Positions 1 to 11,199 of a DNA stretch of 64,000 bases are shown here, one piece after another. The stretch's first letter is position 1, and every line of letters starts with the position of its first letter. Made by a program: the position numbers and the translations under genes. The notes under the pieces were generated by a model, which did not search any database, had not been told where the DNA came from, and saw only the letters and a program-made list of their open reading frames with translations. Source of the DNA: Halichoerus grypus (taxonomy: Eukaryota; Chordata; Mammalia; Carnivora; Phocidae); contig NC_135722.1 in NCBI RefSeq assembly GCF_964656455.1, forward strand, positions 86,547,313-86,611,312, written 5' to 3'.

Positions 1-1600
1 CACTTTTGGGAATGAGGAATGGTTTGTGAGAGTGAACAGAAATATGGAATCTACCAATGAGAATCAGATGTAGTATTATCCTTAGGTTCCCAGATTTCTG
101 CTGCCACAGCCCTATCCCTTCCTTGTGCCTCTTCGGTCAGTTGAAGCTCAATTACGGGATATAGAGCCAAAACAAAACATGAGGTAGGGTGAGCACGAGG
201 AAGACGATGAAGGCAACATTTTAGGCAAGGTTAAGCTACCGTCCCCGACACCTGTCCTTCTCCGCCCTGACTCTGCTCTATGCAGAGTGGGAGGGAAGGC
301 CCTAAGTAAAGAGAAGTGCATCCTCCTCGCCAGCATTCCCCACCCCAAGGCCTCGAGCAGGCGCGCCCATGGGCGCCAGGACAGAAGGCAGAGAAGGGGA
401 GGGAGGCAGCCCCACTCCCGCCCTTGAGAACTATGAACGGGTTTGCTCACCTTTGGTGGCCCTTGGCTGCAGGACCGTATGTCTGTCTGTGAGAAAGCTC
501 TCTTCTGGCACAGCGTATTTTCCTGTGGTCCTTCAAGAAAACTGCATGTGGAAGGTGAGAGAGAGAAGTCATTCACCTAAGCTGACATTCCTGCTGGTTC
601 CATTTAGATCATCATGAAAGTGATATATTGTGGTCACGTTGGGCTCACATATGAAAAAATTCTCAGCAAGAGAAAATAACACACTGAAGGGGAAGTGAAT
701 GTTGGAGCGCTGAGTGAGCAGAGTGCTTGGGTTGTGACCTCCATGCTCTCCCTGCCTCACTGCTACACATCAGCCCTCACCAGACACCTGTCCGCTTCCC
801 AGGGTAAGCCTTGCCAACACCCTGGCAGGCTTATCACAATAGATGCGATCCCTTCACAGCCTGGCTCATTCTTCTTCAGGAGGTAGTTGGCCTCCCTTGC
901 TTAAAATTGAGCCCACACCCCTCAAAAACTAAATTAAAGGGCTCCTCACAGACACTGCCCAAGTGTTGGGAAGAGAAAAGTGAGACCAAATGTAGAAGTC
1001 TGTTCTCAACCGTAGATGCGAGTGCAGGGAGAGAGAAATACAGGAGCTTTCAAAGCCACCTGTCTCTTTTAGAACATACTTTCCCTCAGGCCTTGGGCTG
1101 AGCGAGGAGACACAGGAAAATTCTGGCTAGTCTTCCATCCCCATGAGCTGCCCAGCCTACCCCTGGCAGACACACACTTGCCCCAGGAAAGGAGAGAGTA
1201 AAGAAGCCTTCCCCAGACCTCACCGTTCCTCATTCCAAACTTCTTGTAAGTCCCAGGGGCACTGGAAGAGTTTGTCCTTAGCCAAACACAACTTCCTGTT
1301 TCTAAGAAAGGGCAGGGGAAAAAAAAGTTGAAAGAGGTTTTGGACACTGGAGATTTCGAACTTCAGTAAACGCAAATGAATCAGACACATGTGGAAAAAA
1401 ATTCTCCAGAAGTAAGAAAAGATGGTGTGAATTCCCTTTGCTGGACCAGAAAGTGGGAAAGGGGTAGCTGAGGTAGGATGTACATCAGAGGCTGACAGAA
1501 GAGAGAAAAGCCATGTGAACGTTGGATCAGGGAGAGGGTCCCGGTGATGACAAGGGTCAATGCAGGCCCTCCCAAGGCCACATCCCCCACTTGCTTATTA
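1..1600. other. Unannotated intergenic or intronic DNA
   Basis: I see no gene, RNA gene or confidently recognisable repeat here. The short ORFs on both strands lack conserved motifs and show no codon structure, so I read them as chance. The sequence is of mixed composition, moderately GC-rich in places (about 230-430). Confidence 0.5.
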
Positions 1601-1609
1601 CTCAGAACT

Positions 1610-2130
1610 TCTCCGCCTCTGAAGTCATAAATTTAAATATCCTACTACCAACCATGACCTCCTATCCTTCCAGATCTCTCACTGGCTCCCACTAAATTTA
1701 TTCTAGGGACCCCCGGATCCTTAACCACCTCCATATATACGCATTCCCCGGTCTTTATTTCTCCTTGGTCTCCCCTTCGTCTCTCCCTGTGGTGCTTACA
1801 CTCCGTGTTCCAGAACTCTCACCTCAGTCTTGCCAACAGCCCCAACTTCCTTGTCCCACTGACATTCTGTGGAAGTCAACAAGCAGAGCCTCACTCCAGA
1901 CACCCTCACCTCTTTGCCTCATGCTTATTATCATCATGCTAACAGCCTTGCTTCACACCACTGAGGGAAATCACATAGGTGCCACTATAAAATTATGGTC
2001 CCCAGTGGAAACTCTGACCCAAGCAGGCTTCTTCAGTCAGCTCTATTGCTTGTTCTCGGAAATTATTATACACTTTCTCCACTATCCTCAAGCTCATGAT
2101 CCTGCCACATTCCCCTTCCTATGAGTAGAT
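1610..2130 (+). repeat. Possible ancient LINE (L2/CR1-like) fragment
   Basis: A pyrimidine-rich strand with short phrases typical of the L2 ORF2 3' half (clusters of CTCAC, CTCCC and TGCCTC). The longest ORF (1765-2124) has no recognisable domain. The family assignment is weak and rests on texture rather than an aligned motif. Confidence 0.3.
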
Positions 2131-2921
2131 AACCCTACCTCCTACTACCAAGTGGTACCAAACATTACATTTCCCATGATAGAAGGGAGAGAGGCTCAGC
2201 GAGGAGAGACAGTCTCACTGTTAACAGGTCAAGGTACAGACATGAATCTAGAGGAACATTATAATTCTACCTTATTTTGGATTCAAGAGATATATTCCAA
2301 TTGCTGTCAAGTCCACAGGAGGGTGAAGATACAGGAGATAATTTCTCTACCTTATTAAATTAATCCCTCGGCTCCTCTGAAGGTCATAGCACATCAGGTC
2401 TAGACATCCAGGACTCATACATGCCTCAGCTTCCCCATCCTATCATCCTTGTTGACCCCTCTGTTCTCCACAGAGTAAATGCCTTTTCTACCCAGCGAAA
2501 TGCCTTTTCTTGGACTTGGCCCCTGACAGGATTTGTCAGTCATTCCGTTCCATATAGCATCACTGCTACATGGAGTTTGGTCTTCAGATCTCAAGGGTGG
2601 AGGAGGGGAAAAAGGAAAAAGCCCTCACAGGGACAGATCCAAGGACAACATATCTTAAAGACAATAGACTTTCCACCATGCTAACTTCGGCCTCCTGCTA
2701 GCCTATCTCTGATGTGTTGTAATGCTGAAAGAATGTGTCCCTCTTCTCCATCTTGAGTTATTTACCACAGGCCCCTTCTGTTTTCTCAGCCTCCAAATGT
2801 GCTAGATTTCAGGAAGGGGGATGGGGTGGAGGGAAGAGGAAAAAGCTGCCCCACAAGAAAATGAAAGTCATCATACAAGACGCTCAATTTCTTGCTACCA
2901 ATCCTAGGGTATTACCTGTAG
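2131..2921. other. Unannotated DNA
   Basis: No gene or clear repeat was seen before the SINE that begins near 2936. Short ORFs look random. Confidence 0.45.
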
Positions 2922-2935
2922 CTACACCTATCCTT

Positions 2936-3116
2936 TTTTTTTAAAGATTATTTATTTGAGAGACAATGAGAGAGAGCACATGAGAGGGGTTAGGGTCAGA
3001 GGGAGAAGCAGACTCCCTGCCGTGCAGGGAGCCCGATGCGGGACTCAATCCAGGGACTCCAGGATCATGACCTGAGCCGAAGGCAGTTGCTTAACCAACT
3101 GAGCCACCCAGGCGCC
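2936..3116 (-). repeat. SINEC (tRNA-Lys-derived SINE)
   Basis: The minus-strand copy reads from a poly-T (poly-A tail) through AAAGATTATTTATTTGAGAG to the tRNA-like head complement GAGCCACCCAGGCGCC. It is flanked by a perfect 16-bp TSD, ctacacctatcctttt, at 2922-2937 and 3117-3132. Confidence 0.95.
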
Positions 3117-3149
3117 CTACACCTATCCTTTTAAAACCCATCCTCTCTT

Positions 3150-3700
3150 CCTGTTTCTGTTACATGATGAGTTATTTCCCTATCAGAATTAATCCCTTCT
3201 GGACACCACGGCCCTCCACCTTTTCAAGTCCTTCAAGGATCCCTCCCTCTCCTGTAGATTTAGCTTCTCCCTCTCTCCGCTGGCTCCTTCCCATGAGAGT
3301 GTGAAGGGTGCTGCCTCGTCCTGCTGCTGTCATGTTATGGCCCTATCTCTTCACACTCCCCTTGCTTGCTAAGCATCTACTGTTCCTCCAACGTATGCAC
3401 TCTTTGCTCCCTCTGGACATCCATATGCATTCTTCCCTTGCCCTGAAATGTCGTTTTCCCCTTTTCTCCTCTCCTCACTTCAACAAACTCCTATTTATTC
3501 ATCGAGCCCCAGATTCAAGGTCACTTCCCCAAAGAAACCCCCCGGGTTGGGTTAAACACCCTCATGGCATTGTGCACTTCACATTTCAAATACACAGCAC
3601 ACAGTCTTCACTGCGGACCCATAGTCCATGATAGCCAGACTACATGTTGTGTTCATTTGCATACAGCAGGCACTTCATAAATGAAAAAACAAATGATCAA
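3150..3700 (+). repeat. L2 LINE 3' region
   Basis: Contains the L2-like run CTTGCCCTGAAATGTC followed by a degenerate form of the 'aagcctcagctcaaatgtcacttcctc' region, and ends with a tail resembling GCAGGCACTTCATAAATG, the L2 'tagtaggtgctcaataaatg' terminus. It is heavily mutated and has no usable ORF. Confidence 0.6.
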
Positions 3701-3764
3701 GATTTTTTCTACTTCGGTAGGTTTACACCACCCCCACATTCTTCTCTGCTCCTTCCACAGTCAC

Positions 3765-4020
3765 ATTTCAGAAGATTGCTACACCCCTCACCCCCTAACA
3801 ATCCAGCTCCCTCCAGAACTGCCCACAGAGACTGTCTTGCCAAGGTCGCCAATGACCTTGTGCTAAATCCAGACATTCCTCTCTCCTACCGCCTGAGTTC
3901 TGGCCCTCCTTCATAGTTGTGGAGATCCTCAGGGATCTACTCAGTCTTCCTGGGTGATCTCCCATATGCTCCCACAGTTTCAGTCTTTTCCACATGCTGA
4001 TCACTCCCAAATTTAAATCC
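3765..4020 (+). repeat. L2 LINE ORF2 fragment, upstream piece
   Basis: Reads GTCGCCAATGACCTTGTGCT, corresponding to the L2 'aaggtcaccaatgacct' stretch, then ATGCTGATCACTCCCAAAT, corresponding to the L2 'tatgctgatgactcccaaat' (YADD region) stretch. The element is broken at about 4020 by an LTR and resumes near 4550 at the next part of L2, so this was one L2 copy. Confidence 0.75.
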
Positions 4021-4021
4021 C

Positions 4022-4548
4022 GAGGCTGTGTCAGGGGTCCCCAAGACCACGCCGTCATTTGGAGATCCGCTGAAGAACTCACAGAAATCAGCATGTAGCT
4101 ATTCTCATGGCTGAGGTTTATTACAGAGACACAGTTGAATTATAAGAGACAAAGACACAGGCAGAGACTGGAAGAATCCACAAGAGGCTTCCTTGTGCTC
4201 TCTTCCTCCCATGAGGGGCCACACAGAGCCCAGTCTTGCTCCAAAACTTGCGTGTGATGTTTCTGCCCAGGGAAGCCCATGAGAGACTCAGTGCCCTATG
4301 TTTTAATTGGGGACAGTCAGGTAAGCAGCCTCTGCCTAGCACATACCAAAATTCCAGACTCCCAGAAGGGAAGTAGGTGTTCAGCATAAATCTTCTTGTC
4401 TGCACAAACAGTGCAGGAAACCAGCCTTATCAGTCAACTGTTGACTGGGACACTCTGAGAGCCAAGTTCCCAGACACCACCAGCCAAGGGCCCACCATGC
4501 CATCAGGTCTTTCTAAGGACAGCAGTGGTAGGCCGGCTGTGTTCACTC
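4022..4548 (-). mobile_element. Solo LTR, MER21-like (ERVL class), inside an L2
   Basis: Begins near TCAGGGGTCCCCAAGACCAC and contains GGTTTATTACAGAGACACAG (complement of an LTR polyadenylation region with CTGTAATAAACC) and AAGTAGGTGTTCAGCATAAA. These match my memory of MER21-type LTRs read backwards. It sits between two consecutive pieces of one L2, so it inserted later than that L2. There is no internal retroviral sequence. The family name is from memory, and the start and end are good to about 20 bp. Confidence 0.55.
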
Positions 4549-4549
4549 C

Positions 4550-5330
4550 TTTCTGGCTGGAGCTATCTCCCGAACCACAGGCCCATGTCTTTCCAACTTC
4601 CCACCAGACTCAGTGTCCTCAAACTCATCCTCTTCCTCCCAGCTGTTGTGACTATGACCTATCTGCTGTTTCTCCTTCTTCCCCACCCATCCAATCCACT
4701 AGCCCCCAGATGCAACCACTCCTCTCTACCCCTACTGCTGCTCAGTGTCACCTCCCCCTAGGATGCCTACAACAGGCCTCTCCCATTCTGCTTGATATCC
4801 CTCCAATCTGATGCTCACATTATTCAGTTAGCTTTTGAACATGAAAATTGGATCACTTCATTTCCCCACTTAAACCTTATAATGGCTCCCCAATCCACTA
4901 AGAATATAAATCTAAAACTCTTAACAAGACCGACAAGTTCCTAAGTGAACATAACAGCACCCAGTTTTATTTTATGTCACTCTCTCCTCTCTGGTGACAT
5001 TTGTATCTTATCAGTTTCTCACCAGGCCTTTTCTCATCGGAGGGTTTCACATATGCCCTTCCAACACCTAGGATGCTCTTTCCTCTGCCCACCCTTGGCT
5101 CCCCTCAACTCATCCTCAGGGTCCCAGGTTGCGGGTCCCATCCTCAGGAAGCCCTCCCCCATTTTCCCTAGTCTAAACGAGGCCCCATTACTCTCTTTCA
5201 TAATTAATAACTATACATATCTTATGTGCATTGTTCGTGTCATGCCTCCCTCTCCTCCCCACTAGAGTGGAACGTCCATGAGGACAAGAACTCTTTGTTT
5301 GCCGCTGGATATCCAGAGCCAAGCTAGAAC
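4550..5330 (+). repeat. L2 LINE ORF2 and 3' end, downstream piece
   Basis: Continues the L2 interrupted at 4020. Recognisable segments include TTATAATGGCTCCCCAATCC ('ttcagtggctccccattgcc'), CATATGCCCTTCCAACACCT and the terminal ACTAGAGTGGAACGTCCATG AGGACAAGAACT region ('actagactgtaagctccatgagggcaggg'). ORFs such as 4377-4811 are by-products of the pyrimidine-rich L2 strand. Confidence 0.8.
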
Positions 5331-5342
5331 CAGCCACATGGC

Positions 5343-5695
5343 TGTGTGCGGGCTCCTTTGGCTCAGGCTGCCCTAATGAAGTATCGTAGTCAGGGTGGCT
5401 TAAACCGCAGACATTTCTGGAGCCTGGAAGCCTGAGATCAGGGTGCCGCCACGGTTAGTTCCTGGTGAGCACCTACTTCCTGCCTTGCAGACGGCCCCCT
5501 TTCCTCGGTTCACACTGATGGGGAGAGAATGAGAACCCAAGCTCTCTGGAATCTCTTCCCATAGGGCCAGAAATCTCATCACCCTCATGACCTCCTCTAA
5601 ACATACCTCCTCCTCAAGGCCCCATCTCCAAATACTATCGCCCTGGAGGTTAGGGCTATAACACACAAATTCGGGGACAGGATCCAGAGTATGTG
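5343..5695 (-). mobile_element. Solo LTR of MLT1/MST (ERVL-MaLR) type
   Basis: Matches the reverse complement of a MaLR LTR: CAGGCTGCCCTAATGAAGTA, GGTGGCTTAAACCGCAGACA, CCCCATCTCCAAATACTATC and ACACACAAATTCGGGGACAG follow each other in the expected order. The LTR sits between two L2 pieces. No coding sequence is retained. Confidence 0.8.
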
Positions 5696-5704
5696 CTCTC
5701 GGTG

Positions 5705-5995
5705 TTCAGGGAACAAATGTGTGAATTGCTGACAGAGTGGGATTTCTAAAATATATATTTAATCTTGTTACTCCTTCACCCAAAGCTCCCTCATGATTCC
5801 CTCTGCCTATAGGATAATTTCCTAAGTCCTTGGCACAATCTCTAAGCCTGTGATGACCCAGCCCCTGCCTCTCTGTCCAGTGTCTCTCCCCACGGTGCCC
5901 CCTGGAAAGCTCCCCTTTCTCCTTCGGGAGCATGTTGGGTGCTCCTGTCTTCTTCCACTTCCCTGCCACCTTGGGGCCACCCTCCTCTCTATAGT
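5705..5995 (+). repeat. L2 LINE fragment
   Basis: Contains GAGTGGGATTTCTAAAATAT, TTGTTACTCCTTCACCCAAA and GTGATGACCCAGCCCCTGCC, in the order of the L2 'agtgatctttctaaaac ... gatcatgttactcccctgc ... catgatctggcccctgcc' region. It is either a second copy or a duplicated part of the preceding L2, because it covers a region already present at 4830-4900. Confidence 0.75.
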
Positions 5996-6785
5996 GGCAC
6001 TGGACCCTGTTCAAAGCTCCTGAAAGCATAAACCATTAAAGTAGAGGTGGTGCAACTGAGGAGGCCTCGGGACCAGATGTAGTAAAACTGCCAGAAACCT
6101 GAGCTCGTAGGAGCTGAGGAACTCCAGAGAAAAAACACATCCACGGGAGGAAAGAGCCACCCATGTGAGCTTGACCTGAGTCCCTCTTTCCTGGAGGAAG
6201 GAGGTTGTGACAAGCATGGTGTCTATCCCCCAGCACTAGGTGTCACCAGTTACACAGCCCCTTGCTACCTTAGGGAACTGTCCCCTGCCTGCTGGGGGGA
6301 GCAGAGGTAGTCCCACCACCCCAGCACCACCATCACCCCCCACTGTCACACCCTGAGAAAACTAGGGCGGCCTTGTCATACCTCTGCATGTGTCCTTCCC
6401 CAGGTTGGTGAGTGATTAATGGGTGAGCGTGGCACAGCAGACACTTGATCTGCATACATTCTTTGTCTCTCTTCCTGTCCCCCGTCTTGCAAGCCCATCC
6501 CCCCCCACTTCCACATTAAACCTGTGCTTTCAGCCCTGGTACTTCTCCCACCATACCTCCTCCTGCTCCCTGGACAACTGGCGTTGCCCTCATCATGTTA
6601 TGGACTACCCCAGTGGATACTCTATTGATGCAGGAATTAGTCCATAATTCCTCCTGTCTGAATAGCTTCAATCTATCTGCTGATGGAAATGAAATTTGGG
6701 GGAGAATTTGCTAGAACTCCAGTCTCCCACCATATTCCCAATTGAAACCTGACTCTGAGGTTACATACCTGGCAAAAGGGTTAGC
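5996..6785. other. Unannotated DNA
   Basis: No supported gene or repeat. Three overlapping minus-strand ORFs at 5989-6236 are in different frames with no recognisable motif. Confidence 0.45.
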
Positions 6786-6789
6786 ATGT

Positions 6790-6975
6790 GTATTAGGAAA
6801 GCAGTAGGCTAATCATCAGATGATCTGGCTTCAAGATTTATATCTGTCATTCATCAGCTAGGTGACCGTGGGCAAGCCACAAAGTCCCTCTGAGCCTCAG
6901 GTTCTTCATCTAGAAAATGTCCTGCCAACCTCAGAAAATCTGTGTAAGAATCAAAGGAAAGAATGTTATATGAAG
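6790..6975 (+). repeat. MIR SINE
   Basis: The core reads GACCGTGGGCAAGCCACAAA, GTCCCTCTGAGCCTCAGGTT and CTTCATCTAGAAAATG, the diagnostic MIR 'tgaccttgggcaagt ... tctgtgcctcagtttcctcatctgtaaaatg' order. It is old and diverged. Confidence 0.85.
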
Positions 6976-7374
6976 TTATTTTGGCAAATTATAACATTCT
7001 ACAGAAATGGAGGGAATTCAGTGCCTTAAGGATTAGGAGATTGGGGGCATCACTTGCTGGAAGAGTTTTCTGGTTACAATCAAACCCCTGGATAGGAGGA
7101 GGATGTAGGCAAAAGAGAACAAAAAGAATAAAAATTACCTAATTTAGTGAACACCGGAACTCACAGCATAATTCACTGCAGGATGGCACATTGGAGAGAA
7201 TTAGGGAGAACAAAACTGCAAACCTGGACGTATTTGACTCGTGGTCCAGGACTTCAAATCCAATACCAAGCTTGGCAGGCATGTGGAGTATGGACCACCC
7301 TCCTCTCCCCTCTGAGCACTGAGTCTTTGGGAAATAAATACAAGATTTGAGGACCAAAATGTCAACTTTATTTT

Positions 7375-7760
7375 TTTATGATAGCATAAGATTGGAAACT
7401 ACCAGATGCCAATCCAGATGGGACTCGTTCAATAAACTATGGAAATTCAGTCAATGAAATACTATGCAGCCATTTAAAAAGGAAAAAACTACAAGGTGTT
7501 GAACAAAATACATAGTATGTTACCAATCGTGGGGAAATGTATGCACATATGTATGTATGTATTATTTGCTAATGGACTTATGAAGTATGTCCAAAAGGAT
7601 ATATAAGACACTGTAAACACTGGTTACCTCTACAGACGGGACTAAGAAGCCAGGAGAGTAGGAAGCTGGAAGACTTTTCACTCTCTGCCCTTTTGTGCTT
7701 TTTGAATTTTGAACTGTATAACGATGATCCTGCATCACATGTGCATATATGTGTGTGTGT
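7375..7760 (+). repeat. L1ME-type LINE-1 3' UTR end
   Basis: Contains AAGATTGGAAACTACCAGAT, GAAATACTATGCAGCCATTT, CACTGGTTACCTCTACAGAC, GACTTTTCACTCTCTGCCCT and TTTTTGAATTTTGAACTGTA, in the order of the L1ME 3' UTR. A short (TG)n tract follows at about 7748-7765. Confidence 0.8.
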
Positions 7761-7769
7761 GCGTGTGGC

Positions 7770-10150
7770 GTTATTGGACTGGATAAACGTCTTGGACCAA
7801 AAGTCAATGGGCGCCCCATTTCCTAATACTTAGGTCCCCACCCTAAGTTCAGACTCCGTGACCCATGCGGGGGGAAACCAAATCCAGACAGCACTGTGAA
7901 GGACAGGAACAACAGAACACATGCCATCGGTCTCCAGGCGGGACAGCCACAGGCTATAGACAACAGCCCCCTCTTTCCCAGTCTCAGCTGAGGGAAGAGA
8001 GGGATTGGAAATTTCTCCAACTGCATGTCCTCTCCCTGCTGTGGTGGTGTAAGGAGTAGGATGACAAGCGTCCTCCCTAAGAGTACAAAGAAAGTTAGCA
8101 TCAAGTGGAGGAATCAAAGATGGCGCATACGTGTAAAACAGTGGGGCTGGGGAGGTGGATGCCCAGAAGGAAGGTGATACGAGGCGACAAGGCTAAGCTG
8201 AAGGATTAGGGGGGAAAAGTAAGTGGTGTCAGGGTGTCGTGGGTCACAAACTTTTGTAAGGGCCAGAAAATGAGAGAATGGCCCTGAACGGGACCCAAAT
8301 ATTTTATATTGCATCCATTAGGTGAGATTGAATGGTAAAAAAGATGTAACCTCCTGATCTGGCACAATTATCGAGGATGCTGACAAGATGGGTCAATGAC
8401 GAACCCCACCAGAGCATGATTAAGCCTGGTTCTAAGGAAGCCCCTCCCTTTCCTGATGCTTCGCTGTTCTCCACTGCAGACCCACCCCCCACATTTAGAA
8501 AAGCCTCTTCATTCCGTGTTCCAATGTTCTGTTTTACATTTGGTTTTGTTCAGCAGCAGCGTCTGCTTCGCCAATTTCTGCTTAGGAGCCCCAGTGCCAA
8601 GAAACGACACAAGAAGAGCAAGGCCTGGGCAGGCTCAGAAAATGCCAGAGATGTTGCCACCAAGCCTCCTCCACCAAGGCTGCCAGGAGAGCTTTGCAAA
8701 TGGAATCAATCTGAACGTACTGATGGGAAACATCTGAATGAAAGAAGCCAGCACAAACAGAAACTGCCGAGTTTCCCACTGCAGTAGCCTGGTTTCTCCT
8801 CGTATACGTTTGCTTTTCTATCACAAGGAGGACACATGCTTCTTCTCGGAAAAGTCTCCAGATCATGATGATTAACCATGACCTCACAAACCCCACTTTC
8901 CCTCAAGTCCACTTAGCGTGCTGTGCTGTAGTTTGCCCCTTGGCTGTTTGCCCTTGTTGCCTTGATACGTTTTTATACAAGGCAGGTGGGAGGTCGGTTT
9001 TGACCACAGTGGGCTGCCTCTTTTCCCTGGAATTTGAAAAGGTCAGAAAACCTCACCCACTAACCGCATATGTCCCCCTCACCCCCAAATAAAAGACCAA
9101 GATACCTTCCAAATGTAGTCAAGGAACCCAGGGCGTTCCTCTGTAATTCCCAAGCATACCTGATGTCCAACAAACAGTGGTGGCATTCACTGTAACACAT
9201 CTCCGATGAAGTTATGATAAAGGAATGTGATTCTTTCCCTAAAGCTGAGGGGAAAGAGTTAGGTAATAAAACCTGGGCAGAGATTGTCTAGCAACTTCCG
9301 AGGAAGGATTCTAACTAATACCTGGCATTGGATCCTAGGCTTTGGCGTCTTCAGAGGAGAAAGTCAGAACTGTCTCAAGAGCTATTAACTTTAGATAGAT
9401 GTTGTTTTGGCAGGGTCCTGTTTCCTTTTCCTGATCTCATTTTCACCATGCAGCCTTCTCCATTTTAGGTTAGAGCAGTTGGCCAATTCCAGTTGCCCTC
9501 ACAGATCGTGGCCACTATACCTTAGCGTTGTGGGCTTTATCAGTCTGGCGCTCTTGATGTTTAGCCTGATCTAGGCAAATGCCACATAGGGATCTGTCAT
9601 CTGTAGAGCTTTGGTTCAGGCCTGGGACCCATGGAGATCAAGAGTGCTGTGATTCAATACTTAGGAAGCGTTGAGCCACCAGTCCAGAAGCAATTAAACC
9701 ATTGGTCAGGGAGTTGCTCTGCTTCTCAGGTTCTCTGAAGGATAACTTAGCTACATGTTACTCTGAGCATAAACATTATGCTGACCTTGATCCAGGAATT
9801 TAAACAGTGTCATTTAATGTAAACGCTAGCAAATGCCTTCTTGCTGAAGTGGTCTGTTTTCAGGATGGGTTAGGGTTTCTTCTCTACAAAAGCACTTTGG
9901 GGCATTGGATTTTAAACTCACAGTCAGATCTGCATTTCTTCTCTCATTTACTTTGCTTGGCCTTGCAAACATCAATACCGGCTTCTAAGGTTGAGGGAGC
10001 CCTCTGCTGATGGCTTGGGTGTAACTTCATAGCACAAGGCAAGGAAAACTGGGCAGTCTTCACAACTCTCCAATCTGAGAGCCATAACGTGTCTCTAGAC
10101 CTGGAGCAGACTTCCGCTGTGAAAAGCCAGGTTCTAGAAAGGTCCTGAAT
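7770..10150. other. Unannotated DNA
   Basis: No confidently recognised gene. The longest plus-strand ORF (8377-8787, 136 codons) is basic and proline-rich with no known domain and overlaps antisense ORFs of similar size, so I treat it as chance. Around 8240-8310 there is weak resemblance to a hAT-type DNA transposon end, which I could not confirm. Confidence 0.4.
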
Positions 10151-10256
10151 TGTCTCAGACTATGCACGTTGTTTCAGGTTTTATTCTTTCTGGAAGTAGA
10201 AGACAAAAAGTCTGCAAAGTGGTTCTCATACCATGCATTGAGAGAGCCACACTCTG

Positions 10257-10292
10257 CGGCGCACGTACGCGCACACGCACGCGCACACACGT
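10257..10292. repeat. Alternating purine-pyrimidine (CG/CA) tract
   Basis: A run of GCGCACGTACGCGCACACG type, alternating purine and pyrimidine over about 30 bases with a local cluster of CpGs. Such tracts can adopt Z-DNA. It lies about 90 bp upstream of a TATATATAG sequence. Confidence 0.7.
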
Positions 10293-10375
10293 TGCAACAG
10301 CTGTGCCACGATCCACTACCGGAAGGCTCTGCCCTGTGTGTGCACGTCCTGGAGTAAAGGAGTGGGAGGTGCCCG

Positions 10376-10386
10376 GGTATATATAG
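10376..10386 (+). promoter_or_regulatory. Isolated TATA-like sequence
   Basis: GGGTATATATAGCAT in a GC-rich setting (gtgcccgggtatatatagc) resembles a TATA box by sequence alone. There is no recognisable exon downstream and no CpG island, so function is speculative. Confidence 0.2.
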
Positions 10387-10851
10387 CATCCCAGAATCAT
10401 GGGACTGGATTTAGGAACATTCGCCCTTTGTTGTGTGTCCAGATGAAGAACCGTGATGAGACCACAGCTTGAAAGAGGAATTCTTCCCAGCAGCTGTGGC
10501 CTTGACGCTGGAGGTTAACAGCTTAACACCAGAGTGTGTTGCCCAATTCCAAACTCTAAAAATTAATGGTGATAAGGGTGGGCTGCCTGCCAAGGCCTGT
10601 GGTGTGAATCCCAAGAGAAGTACTTTCTATTTTGAGACCTCTCTCAATGCACGATGTGCTGTCCTGTGCTTTGATGCATGTCCCACCTCTTTGTCTATGT
10701 GCCTCTTTCCCCAAATCTTTTATCCCTAAACTTTCTTGAGCTTTCAACCCATAGGTAGTGATGACCCATGTAATTCACCGAAAAGAATAGTCATGTGGTA
10801 ATAGGAGTCAGAAACCGGACTCAGATGCCAATCGCAAGAACCAATGGGAGA

Positions 10852-11054
10852 GGGGCGCCTGGGTGGCTCAGTCGTTAAGCGTCTGCCTTCGGCTCAGGTC
10901 ATGATCCCAGGATCCTGGGATCGAGCCCCACATCGGGCTCCCTGCTCGGTGGGGAGCCTGCTTCTCCCTCTCCCACTCCCCCTGCTTGTGTTCCTCTCTC
11001 TCTGTGTCTCTCTGTGTCAAATAAATAAATAAAATCTTAAAAAAAAAAAAAAAA
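10852..11054 (+). repeat. SINEC SINE
   Basis: A full-length copy from GGGGCGCCTGGGTGGCTCAG to AATAAATAAATAAAATCTTAA and a 15-base poly-A. The TSD is aaccaatgggaga at 10839-10851 and gaccaacgggaga at 11056-11068 (two mismatches). Confidence 0.95.
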
Positions 11055-11199
11055 GGACCAACGGGAGAACTCTTGCCTTGCCAAAAGCATCAGAGGAGAG
11101 AGGGGAAATGGTAAATAGGAAATCAAACTAAACTTTTTTCCAGGCCAAAGGGGACAAAAGCACAGTATCTTTTCCTTGAGAGAACTCCCCTGAAAAGGA

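Noticed and set aside
4377..4811. 144-codon Pro/Ser/Thr-rich ORF
   Set aside because: Spans the junction of an LTR and the pyrimidine-rich L2 strand.
8377..8787. 136-codon plus-strand ORF in non-repetitive DNA
   Set aside because: No recognisable domain, competing ORFs of 93 and 104 codons in other frames, no visible promoter or splice context. It could be revisited with RNA-seq.
9540..9660. Short inverted match (ctcttgat / atcaagag) as a possible microRNA hairpin
   Set aside because: Only a few consecutive bases pair, and no extended stem was seen.
10852..10925. tRNA-like sequences at SINE heads
   Set aside because: SINEC heads descend from tRNA-Lys and keep promoter-like boxes, but they lead into the SINE body and are not tRNA genes.
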